The notes under the pieces are model-generated. The model ran no database searches and was not told the DNA's origin. It worked only from the letters and a program-made list of their open reading frames with translations. The translations under genes and the position numbers were made by a program. From assembly GCA_038523965.1 (NCBI GenBank), contig JBCBIX010000070.1, positions 1-14,066 on the forward strand: a stretch of DNA of 14,066 bases. Direction: 5' to 3'. The number at the start of each line of letters is the position of its first letter. The stretch's first letter is position 1. The DNA is from JAJRXG01 sp038523965. Its GTDB lineage: Bacteria > Bacteroidota > Bacteroidia > Chitinophagales > Saprospiraceae. Below are positions 7,734-14,066 of the stretch, piece by piece.

Positions 7734-7741
7734 TATTTTTG
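7734..7741 (+). promoter_or_regulatory. Candidate -7 element before the BatA-type gene
   Basis: TATTTTTG matches TAnnTTTG in the 84-base divergent gap. It ends five bases before the chosen ATG at 7747, so it would imply an almost leaderless transcript. No -33 box is seen at normal spacing; this could be chance in T-rich sequence. Confidence 0.25.
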
Positions 7742-7746
7742 CGCAG

Positions 7747-9765
7747 ATGCAGTTCGTTCAACCGGCGATTTTATGGGGCTTGCTTACTCTGAGCATTCCG
7801 ATCCTGATTCACTTGTTTCATTTTCGACGATTCAAGAAGGTCTACTTCAATAATGTGCATCTCCTGAAAGAAATCAAAGAGGAAACCAGTAACCGTAATA
7901 AAGTCAAGAACCTTCTGGTGTTGCTGACCAGACTCCTGGCTCTCGGTGCACTCATCTTTGCCTTTGCACAACCCTTCCTGTCGGCAGAAGATAAGGATGC
8001 AACGACTCGTCGATCTGTCCAGATTTTTTTGGATAATTCATTTTCGATGGAGAGCACTTCAGAGGAAGTTCCTCTCTTTACTCGAGCTAAAGATCTGGCA
8101 CAAGAAGTAATCGATGGTCATGCCGAATTCGACGAATACCTGATACTTACACATGACCTGGAAGCAAAACATCAGCGCTATGTAGACCAACAAACGGCCC
8201 TCGGGTTCATCGATGAAATCAAGATCACACCTGAAGTCGAGTCCTTAGACCAGCTGATGTCAGTCATGGATCGACTTCATGATAGAGGCACCGAGTCCAT
8301 AGTAGAGCGCTATCTAATCAGTGACTTCCAGTCGAACATCAGTCAGATTCAGACTCCTGTGGATACCTCTATATCACTACTCCTGCTGCCTGTCCGATCT
8401 GTGCAAGAATCAAATGTTACCATCTCCGACGCCAAGTGGTCGACTCCTGTTCCTGTCCGAGACGAACAAAACCAACTACTCGTTACCCTTGAGAACTATA
8501 GCTCTCAAGAACAAGAAGTCGAGCTTAGGATGACGCTCAATGGAGTAGCAAGGCCCCTTGGTGCAATCGTTGTTCCGGCTGGATCCGAAATTGTTGACAC
8601 AGCACTAATCAATCTCCCAGCTATAGGATGGCAAGAGTTGGTACTGGAAATTACCGACTACCCCATTGCATTTGATAATGAATATTTCGCTGCATTTCAG
8701 ATGCGGGAGGAGATCAATATTCTCAATATTCATGAAGGACAGGAAAATGTCTTCATGCGTACTGCCTTTGAGAGTACCGACTACTATAAGCTCTCTCAAA
8801 CTTCAAAGAATGGGATACGCTACGAATCCTTGCCGACAACAGATCTCATTGTCCTGAATGACCTCAAAAGCCTCAGTACAGGATTAATAGGAGAGTTAGT
8901 CAAATATGCCCAACAAGGCGGTAATCTTCTGATCTTCCCTGCATTGGAGGCAGATTTACCTTCCTATAATGCACTGCTGGCAAAGCTGTCTGCTGATCAA
9001 CTCGTACAATTGAATGATCAGGAGAATAGAGTTACATCGATGAACACAGATGCCTTTGTCTTCACGGATGTCTACGAGAGTCAACGACTAAATACGCGCC
9101 TGCCTCAAACTAATCAGTATTGGAACATTCGGAAAAGTCCTACCAGTAGGCGAGAATCGTTGCTTCAGTTCCAAGATGGCCAGGACTACCTGACGCAGTA
9201 CACCATTGAAAAAGGAAATGTCTTCCTATGTAGTGTGCCTCTCGATGAAGAAGTTCAGGATCTCGTTCGTAATGCTGAAGTATTCGTGCCGATGCTCTTC
9301 AAAATGGCAATCACCAAGACTATCCAGGAACCGCTGTCATATGTTATTGGCAGGGATGAGATAATTCCGATACGATCCAATCTGATTTCCACCTCCGGCA
9401 GATACCTGATGACTGGCATGGACGAATTCATTCCAGGAGTAACACCATCAAAGGACCAAACTCTTGTTGATGTCCGTGACCAAGTGTCAAAGGCGGGCGT
9501 TTACACACTTTCGGTGGATGCTGAGGAGAAGGTAAAGATGGCGTTCAATTACGATCGTATCGAGTCTAATGTCACCTACGAAGACCTCACAATAGTCGCG
9601 GGACGAATGGGAGAGCACATTCAGATCGCTAACCAACAAATGTCTACCAATTTGGCCTCAGTACTTAGTACGAATCGTATTGGGGTATCACTGTGGAGAT
9701 GGTTCTTGGCTATAGCACTATTGTCTCTACTGGTCGAGTCCCTTCTGCTGCGATACTGGAAATAA
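7747..9765 (+). CDS. BatA-type membrane-anchored vWA-like protein
   Basis: The open frame begins at 7696, but ATG 7747 gives the family N-terminus MQFVQPAILWGLLTLSIPILIHLF and 672 residues. The first 80 residues form the double-transmembrane anchor domain (TIGR02226): helix one at about 5-24, a basic loop with FRRFKKVYFNNVHLL, helix two at about 56-78. A von Willebrand A-like domain follows, with DNSFS at residues 96-100, which retains the MIDAS pattern DxSxS. A long periplasmic region continues to a last membrane helix at about 650-668 (WRWFLAIALLSLLVESLLL). Related proteins in Bacteroidota accompany MoxR/Bat stress-tolerance or envelope genes, but here no MoxR ATPase is present. It heads a plus-strand cluster, with the dihydroorotase homologue starting five bases after its stop, so cotranscription is very likely. 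The molecular role is unknown. Confidence 0.88.
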   Translation: MQFVQPAILWGLLTLSIPILIHLFHFRRFKKVYFNNVHLLKEIKEETSNRNKVKNLLVLLTRLLALGALIFAFAQPFLSAEDKDATTRRSVQIFLDNSFSMESTSEEVPLFTRAKDLAQEVIDGHAEFDEYLILTHDLEAKHQRYVDQQTALGFIDEIKITPEVESLDQLMSVMDRLHDRGTESIVERYLISDFQSNISQIQTPVDTSISLLLLPVRSVQESNVTISDAKWSTPVPVRDEQNQLLVTLENYSSQEQEVELRMTLNGVARPLGAIVVPAGSEIVDTALINLPAIGWQELVLEITDYPIAFDNEYFAAFQMREEINILNIHEGQENVFMRTAFESTDYYKLSQTSKNGIRYESLPTTDLIVLNDLKSLSTGLIGELVKYAQQGGNLLIFPALEADLPSYNALLAKLSADQLVQLNDQENRVTSMNTDAFVFTDVYESQRLNTRLPQTNQYWNIRKSPTSRRESLLQFQDGQDYLTQYTIEKGNVFLCSVPLDEEVQDLVRNAEVFVPMLFKMAITKTIQEPLSYVIGRDEIIPIRSNLISTSGRYLMTGMDEFIPGVTPSKDQTLVDVRDQVSKAGVYTLSVDAEEKVKMAFNYDRIESNVTYEDLTIVAGRMGEHIQIANQQMSTNLASVLSTNRIGVSLWRWFLAIALLSLLVESLLLRYWK

Positions 9766-9770
9766 AGTCT

Positions 9771-11033
9771 ATGTCTACAGTACTATTCAAGGACGCAAAA
9801 ATCATCAACGAGGGGCCGCATAAAGGCACTAATCAAGATGTCCTTGTTGAGGATGGGCGCATTATTAAGATTGATCAGAGTATAAGCATCGATGCAGACG
9901 TGATTATCTCTTCCGATCAACTTCATCTATCCGGAGGCTGGTGTGATATCGGCTGTTACAACGGTGAACCGGGGTTCGAATATCGAGAGGATCTGGGCAG
10001 CTTACGCCGAGCTGCATCCCATGGCGGATACACGCATATCGCCCCACTTCCTACGTCATTTCCCCCACTTCAGAGCTCGTCTCAAATTGATTTTTTGAAG
10101 CGACTGAATGAATCGTCTTCCGTTACGATTTTGCCGATTGCAGCACTAAGTCAGGAGTTGAAGGGGATCTCCCAAAATGATCTGCTTGATCTCTCTCACT
10201 CGGGTGCAGTCGCATTCAGTGATATTCATCTGGGCACAGAAGGATCAGGGTTCCTTAGTCGGTCATTAGAGTACATCAGAGAAACCGGTAGACCGATCAT
10301 CGAAGCGATCTATCATCCACATCATTCCGATCATGGTGTTGTTAACGAAGGTGCAGTAAGTGTAAGCCTGGGGCTTCCTGGAATCCCCGCCGCTGACGAG
10401 ATGCAACAAGTACATAGACTCATAGAGCAGGCAGTGTATAGCAATGGGAACTTGATCATCCACCAGGTATCCCTTGCTACAGCAGTTGAACTGATTTCTG
10501 AAGTTAAAGGCACATGCCCTATTGATGCTACAGTATCTGCTATGAACCTACTTCATAGCGATGAGGTATTGTCGACCTGGGACGCTTCCTACAAAGTTCT
10601 TCCACCATTGCGATCAGAACAAAACCGCATTACACTCTGTGATTACCTCAACAAAGGATTAATATCTGTAATCACCAGTAATCATATGCCCCTTTCAAAG
10701 GAGGAAAAAGATGAGCCGTTCGGCCAATCAGCATTTGGCGCTTCTATGTTGGATCTTGTGTTTTCTGTGCTGAATACACATGGACAGAATTTAGACCATA
10801 GTCAGGTCATCTACGGCCTCAGTGATGGCCCCTACAAAACATTAGGCCTATCAGCACCAATCATCCAAGAAGGGGAAGTTGCGAATCTTACTGCTTACGA
10901 TCCTTCTCTTCCAGCAGTATGTGATACAGACTTTATCCAAAGTAAAAATCACAATACACCGTACTTAAATACTACGCTAAGAGGGATTGTCTTAGCGACT
11001 TTTAATTCTAATATCTTAGTTCAAAACACATGA
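9771..11033 (+). CDS. Dihydroorotase-family protein lacking catalytic metal ligands (probable pseudoenzyme)
   Basis: ATG 9771, five bases after the preceding stop, gives 420 residues starting MSTVLFKDAKIINEG, the normal start of a PyrC-like amidohydrolase; the longer frame would run far into the upstream gene. The fold signature is intact: beta-sandwich start, VLVEDGRIIKI, SGGWCDIG and a GEPGFEYREDL loop, with overall length as in dihydroorotases. The catalytic set is largely lost. The metal-binding DxHxHxRxPG motif reads D59-I-G-C-Y-N-G-E-P-G, the usual HH before LLxxDE reads M258-N259, and the catalytic SDHxP reads S-N304-H-M-P. Only the Asp of AFSD (D151) remains as expected. Bacteroidota commonly carry such degenerate homologues, often annotated pyrC. 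It probably does not make dihydroorotate; a structural role, for instance with aspartate transcarbamoylase, or an unrelated envelope role is possible. Its stop overlaps the next start. Confidence 0.88.
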   Translation: MSTVLFKDAKIINEGPHKGTNQDVLVEDGRIIKIDQSISIDADVIISSDQLHLSGGWCDIGCYNGEPGFEYREDLGSLRRAASHGGYTHIAPLPTSFPPLQSSSQIDFLKRLNESSSVTILPIAALSQELKGISQNDLLDLSHSGAVAFSDIHLGTEGSGFLSRSLEYIRETGRPIIEAIYHPHHSDHGVVNEGAVSVSLGLPGIPAADEMQQVHRLIEQAVYSNGNLIIHQVSLATAVELISEVKGTCPIDATVSAMNLLHSDEVLSTWDASYKVLPPLRSEQNRITLCDYLNKGLISVITSNHMPLSKEEKDEPFGQSAFGASMLDLVFSVLNTHGQNLDHSQVIYGLSDGPYKTLGLSAPIIQEGEVANLTAYDPSLPAVCDTDFIQSKNHNTPYLNTTLRGIVLATFNSNILVQNT

Positions 11034-11557
11034 TGAAGAATCCAATGATCAAATGGGGAGTCTACTATGGTGTAGCATCCTCTGCCTTGATGTTTTTGCT
11101 CTGGGTTATCAATAAGGACCTTCTCTTCAACATGGCAATGGGATTAGTGACTTCACTGGCTTTTGCAATTGCTTTTTTGGTCTTAGCGATGCGTGAAACT
11201 CGCACTATCAATGAAGGCTATTTGGGTTATGGCGAAGCCGTTAAAATTGGACTTGGAACCTTTGCTATAGCTGCACTTGTCTCTGGAGTGTTCACTTTTC
11301 TACTCTACAATATCATTGACGGCAGTCTATATGATCTCGAAAAAGCTAAGGCTATCGAATCCGTCGAAAAAATCGCCGCTTCGTTCGGTGCGTCTGATGA
11401 AGTCATTGAAGATGCAGTTGCAGAAAGTAGAGATGCCATCGAGTCTATGGGATCGAATAAGGGTATCGGGACATACCTGCAAGAATGGTTGCTTTCTGTG
11501 ATCATATATGGTCTCCCGTGCTCCTTGATCATAAGTGCCTTTATGAAGAAGTCTTAG
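11030..11557 (+). CDS. DUF4199-family four-helix membrane protein
   Basis: This 175-residue protein has the DUF4199 pattern common in Bacteroidota. Two hydrophobic helices (about residues 10-26 and 33-54) are followed by the conserved cytosolic-type motif MRETRTINEGYLGYGEAVKIG (about 54-74, with G63, G66 and G68 conserved in kind). A third helix lies at about 75-95, then a charged region (100-145), then a last helix (about 151-171) and a basic tail, KKS. Its ATG overlaps the stop of the dihydroorotase homologue (ATGATG; the second ATG at 11033 is equally possible), which implies translational coupling. It is an inner-membrane protein of unknown function. The family is often found beside glycosyltransferase genes, as here. 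Confidence 0.85.
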   Translation: MMKNPMIKWGVYYGVASSALMFLLWVINKDLLFNMAMGLVTSLAFAIAFLVLAMRETRTINEGYLGYGEAVKIGLGTFAIAALVSGVFTFLLYNIIDGSLYDLEKAKAIESVEKIAASFGASDEVIEDAVAESRDAIESMGSNKGIGTYLQEWLLSVIIYGLPCSLIISAFMKKS

Positions 11558-11604
11558 TGACTTACACCTTATCGATATCTATAATATGTGCTGGTAACTT
11601 TCTT

Positions 11605-11612
11605 TAGCTTTG
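11605..11612 (+). promoter_or_regulatory. Candidate -7 promoter element before the glycosyltransferase
   Basis: TAGCTTTG is an exact match to the Bacteroidota TAnnTTTG element, 12 bases before the glycosyltransferase ATG, implying a very short leader. No good -33 TTTG is seen at 19-21 bases upstream. It could give this gene transcription independent of the upstream cluster. Confidence 0.3.
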
Positions 11613-11623
11613 AGGCTGTAGAA

Positions 11624-12562
11624 ATGCAGCTGTCAATTGTCATACCGCTCATGAATGAAGAGGAATCTCTGCGGCCTCTACACGAGTGGATAGACCGCGT
11701 TCTCCGAGAAGCCGTAATTTCTTACGAAATAGTCTTCGTTGACGATGGAAGTACTGATAGGAGCTGGTCACAGATCGAACAACTCCGAGCAACCTATCCC
11801 AAACAGATCAGGGCAATTAAGTTCCGCCGCAATTATGGTAAATCTGCCGCCCTTGCGACAGGTTTCCAATACGCTTTAGGAGACGTGATTTGTACTATGG
11901 ATGCTGATCTTCAAGATTCTCCAGATGAGCTACCCGAACTCTATCGTCTCATTTCTAAGGAAGGTTATGACCTTATCTCTGGATGGAAAAAAAAGCGCCA
12001 TGACCCCTGGACCAAGACCCTCCCAAGCAAACTCTTTAACTGGGTAGCCAGAAAAGTTAGCCATATCCCACTTCATGATTTCAACTGCGGACTAAAAGCA
12101 TATAAAGCAGAAGTAGCAAAATCAATCAACGTTTACGGTGACCTCCATCGATGGATGCCCATCCTGGCTAAATGGGAGGGTTACACCAGAATCGGAGAAA
12201 AAATAGTCGACCATCGCGCAAGACAATTTGGATACTCAAAGTTTGGGGCTAAACGTCTGATCAGTGGATTCCTTGATCTACTGACCTTGTTCTTTGTTGG
12301 CCGGTTTAACAAGAAACCAATGCATTTCTTTGGGACATTAGGTATTCTCTTCTTGGTTACTGGCATTGCTTGCCTCGCTTACTTAGCAATTGCTAAGATC
12401 ATTTTTCATGTTACCGGTATTAGCGATCGCCCACTTTTCTTCTTGGGACTTTTAGCCAGTATCCTGGGCATGCAACTCTTTCTAACCGGCTTCCTGGCAG
12501 AATTAATCAATGGGAATTCTACAAAGGTCAGAGACTACAACATCGAAGAGGTACTGAGTTAG
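11624..12562 (+). CDS. Family 2 glycosyltransferase, polyprenyl-phosphate (DPM1/GtrB/ArnC-like) type
   Basis: ATG 11624 starts MQLSIVIPLMNEEESL, the typical GT2 opening; the GTG at 11588 would add a non-family extension. The 312-residue protein has the GT-A nucleotide-sugar site: VFVDDGSTD at residues 38-45 and TMDADLQDSPDEL at 91-103, with DAD as metal-binding DXD. FNCGLKAY (153-160) and HRWMPILAKWEG (175-186) are acceptor-side motifs of the DPM/GtrB group. Two C-terminal membrane helices (about 236-260 and 270-295) fit a polyprenyl-phosphate glycosyltransferase that loads a sugar onto undecaprenyl phosphate at the inner membrane. The sugar donor cannot be read from sequence. It sits 66 bases after the DUF4199 gene and is probably part of the same functional cluster, for lipid-linked sugar supply to envelope glycans. 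Confidence 0.92.
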   Translation: MQLSIVIPLMNEEESLRPLHEWIDRVLREAVISYEIVFVDDGSTDRSWSQIEQLRATYPKQIRAIKFRRNYGKSAALATGFQYALGDVICTMDADLQDSPDELPELYRLISKEGYDLISGWKKKRHDPWTKTLPSKLFNWVARKVSHIPLHDFNCGLKAYKAEVAKSINVYGDLHRWMPILAKWEGYTRIGEKIVDHRARQFGYSKFGAKRLISGFLDLLTLFFVGRFNKKPMHFFGTLGILFLVTGIACLAYLAIAKIIFHVTGISDRPLFFLGLLASILGMQLFLTGFLAELINGNSTKVRDYNIEEVLS

Positions 12563-12609
12563 ACCCAACCCTTTTGTAGGCGATATCGTATCTCCCCATA
12601 AACAACAGC

Positions 12610-12984
12610 ATGAAACCATTACTTCTATTTGTCCTAATCGCACTTAGCTGTTCATACTGCTCTGACTCTGTAGATGATGAGCAAGTTTGCTACTCCTTCG
12701 ATCTAAGACAGTGCAACGGAGATCCATGGAACAGTGATGTCACGCGTCCGTTCGAACCTTCGGAACTCGTCACACTATTAAGTGACTATCTGAACGACAA
12801 CGCTGTACCTACTAATCGTGTAACCGTTGATATGACCTTTCATCGATTTGTCTGTGAGGCTTGCGTAGTTTGTCCCGAAGGACCAAGGTTTTATGTTGAG
12901 CTCAATGCCTCGGACACCACGACCTTGATTAATCTGGATCTTCTTAATACCGCTCCTGCTGAATGTGATTTGTTAATTAACTAA
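12610..12984 (+). CDS. Small Cys-rich exported protein, putative lipoprotein
   Basis: This 124-residue frame begins with a short basic N-terminus and a hydrophobic stretch (MKPLLLFVLIALSCSYC), an exported-protein signal. The Cys at residue 14 is the most likely lipidation site, although A-L-S-C is a poor lipobox; Cys 17 is an alternative. The mature part is acidic and has Cys at 27, 35, 82, 85, 88 and 119. The last cluster forms C82-x-x-C85-x-x-C88, which could be disulfide-paired or bind a metal. No known family is recognised. It follows the glycosyltransferase by 47 bases on the same strand and ends before the convergent hairpin at 13002-13043, so it is the last gene of the plus-strand block. 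Conservation would be the best test of whether it is a real gene. Confidence 0.65.
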   Translation: MKPLLLFVLIALSCSYCSDSVDDEQVCYSFDLRQCNGDPWNSDVTRPFEPSELVTLLSDYLNDNAVPTNRVTVDMTFHRFVCEACVVCPEGPRFYVELNASDTTTLINLDLLNTAPAECDLLIN

Positions 12985-13001
12985 CCATCATTTCTTAAAA
13001 A

Positions 13002-13043
13002 GAAAAAAGGGAAGACTGATTCATTTCACTCTTCCCTTTCTTC
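13002..13043. terminator. Bidirectional terminator hairpin between convergent genes
   Basis: AAAGGGAAGA (13006-13015) pairs perfectly with TCTTCCCTTT (13030-13039) around a 14-base loop. The stem extends to 13002/13043 with one mismatch. On the minus strand the hairpin is followed by a long T-run (the A-rich bases 12997-13008 of the plus strand), making a good terminator for ahcY. On the plus strand the tail is weaker (TTTCTTCGTT), so it may end the small lipoprotein gene less efficiently. Confidence 0.88.
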
Positions 13044-13060
13044 GTTAAGGACGGTAAAGA

Positions 13061-14066
13061 CTAATACCGATAGTACTCAGGCTTGTATGGACCCGCTTGC
13101 GGAACATTTATATAATCAGCCTGATCCTTAGACAACTCTTCTAATTCAGCTCCAATCTTCGCCAAGTGGAGGCTGGCCACTTTTTCGTCCAAGTGCTTGG
13201 GTAACATGTATACCTTATTCTCGTACTTGTCACTATTCTGCCAGAGCTCCAACTGAGCAAGAACCTGATTTGTGAATGAGTTCGACATAACAAACGATGG
13301 GTGTCCCGTTGCACATCCAAGGTTAACCAAACGCCCCTCAGCCAAAATCAACACGTCCTTGCCATCTATTGTGTACTTATCTACTTGAGGTTTAATCTCG
13401 ATCTTAGTTTCTCCATATGTTCCATTCAACCACGCCATATCAATCTCATTATCGAAATGGCCAATGTTACAGACGATAGTTTTGTCATTCATCATTCGGA
13501 AATGACGTTCCGCAATGATGTCTTTATTACCAGTAGCCGTTACCACAATGTTGGCTTCTTTCAGCGCTGTCTCCATCTTCTTCACTGCAAAACCATCCAT
13601 GGCCGCTTGTAACGCACAGATTGGATCTATTTCGGTAACTATCACTCTACATCCAGCTCCCTGCAAAGAAGCCGCACTACCTTTTCCAACATCTCCATAA
13701 CCTGCGACTACAGCAACCTTTCCTGCCATCATCACATCAGTGGCACGTCTTATTGCATCTACGCAACTCTCCTTACAACCGTACTTATTATCAAACTTTG
13801 ATTTGGTGACTGAATCATTCACATTGATGGCAGGAAGAAGAAGGGATCCGTTAATCTCTCGCTCATAGAGGCGATGCACTCCCGTCGTCGTCTCCTCACT
13901 TAATCCTTTGATCCCTTGAGCTAATTCAGGATACTTGTCGAATACCATATTGGTTAAGTCTCCACCATCATCAAGGATCATGTTCAATGCCTTCCCATCT
14001 TCAAACGCAAACAGCGTCTGCTCTATAGCCCACCAGAACTCCTCTTCACTCATCCCTTTCCACGCA
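13061..14066 (-). CDS. ahcY: S-adenosylhomocysteine hydrolase (adenosylhomocysteinase), N-terminus beyond the window
   Basis: This catalyses reversible hydrolysis of S-adenosylhomocysteine to adenosine and homocysteine in the activated methyl cycle, in the cytoplasm with tightly bound NAD+. An internal Met at 14053 is not the start: upstream codons read AWKG, matching the family motif FAWKGETEEE, so the gene continues past the right edge. Visible motifs in order are DDGGDLTNMV, GLSEETTTGVHRLYE, PAINVNDSVTKSKFDNKYGC (with the catalytic Lys and Asp of SKFD and the conserved Cys), the Rossmann loop GYGDVGKGSA, VCNIGHFDNEID, GRLVNLGCATGHPSFVMSNSF and the C-terminal YKPEYYRY that reaches the NAD site of a neighbouring subunit. 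The loop after DDGGD is short and lacks the insertion seen in many proteobacterial enzymes, so it resembles the eukaryotic type. It ends at the shared hairpin and is convergent with its neighbours. Confidence 0.97.
   Translation of the reverse strand, partial: AWKGMSEEEFWWAIEQTLFAFEDGKALNMILDDGGDLTNMVFDKYPELAQGIKGLSEETTTGVHRLYEREINGSLLLPAINVNDSVTKSKFDNKYGCKESCVDAIRRATDVMMAGKVAVVAGYGDVGKGSAASLQGAGCRVIVTEIDPICALQAAMDGFAVKKMETALKEANIVVTATGNKDIIAERHFRMMNDKTIVCNIGHFDNEIDMAWLNGTYGETKIEIKPQVDKYTIDGKDVLILAEGRLVNLGCATGHPSFVMSNSFTNQVLAQLELWQNSDKYENKVYMLPKHLDEKVASLHLAKIGAELEELSKDQADYINVPQAGPYKPEYYRY

Noticed and set aside
7663..7761. Longer N-terminus for the propeller protein (start at 7761)
   Set aside because: It would bury the signal peptide behind 33 unrelated residues and overlap the divergent gene.
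13301..13700. Two plus-strand open frames over ahcY
   Set aside because: They are antisense shadows of a highly conserved enzyme gene.
1..14066. Mobile element, CRISPR array, toxin-antitoxin pair or defence system
   Set aside because: No transposase, integrase, short repeated-spacer pattern, antitoxin-like pair or defence-family protein was seen on either strand.

Overview
The window looks like a chromosomal segment of a free-living member of the Bacteroidota, probably close to the Saprospiria/Chitinophagia. That placement is an inference from gene families: a BatA-type anchored protein, a DUF4199 membrane protein, a degenerate Bacteroidota-type dihydroorotase homologue, an Asp-box (VPS10/BNR-like) secreted protein, and close matches to the Bacteroidota -7 promoter element TAnnTTTG. 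Gene starts are only weakly marked by Shine-Dalgarno sequences, as expected for this phylum. Both outer genes are cut by the window edges. I see no mobile element, CRISPR array, phage gene or defence island, and no gene-free stretch longer than about 150 bases.

Left part (1-1614): a minus-strand exported TPR protein, probably the sensor half of a TPR histidine kinase, lies divergently from a NarL/FixJ-type response regulator. The first 74 bases are a perfect reverse complement of bases 201-274 inside the same gene. The left edge is therefore a fold-back that cuts the gene after residue 264 and gives it a false C-terminus; an assembly or amplification chimera is the likeliest cause.

Second part (1615-3844): two tandem, paralogous phasin-like helical proteins, the first carrying an extra C-terminal helix-hairpin-helix domain, end in a strong terminator. 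A serine alpha/beta hydrolase follows. A tRNA-Leu(CAA) with its own promoter element lies on the minus strand.

Third part (3845-7662, minus strand): a large secreted Asp-box beta-propeller protein is followed 20 bases later by a small lipoprotein gene, probably as one operon.

Fourth part (7747-12984, plus strand): a membrane-anchored vWA-like (BatA-type) protein, a dihydroorotase-family protein that has lost most catalytic residues, a four-helix DUF4199 protein, a polyprenyl-phosphate-type family 2 glycosyltransferase and a small Cys-rich putative lipoprotein. The first three are packed like an operon (5-base gap, then a start/stop overlap), suggesting an envelope-linked unit. A convergent hairpin separates this block from the minus-strand S-adenosylhomocysteine hydrolase gene (ahcY), which runs off the right edge.

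Most of the window is ordinary core and lineage-specific Bacteroidota gene content. The points most worth a second look are the fold-back, the degenerate dihydroorotase in an envelope-type operon, and the tandem phasin-like pair.
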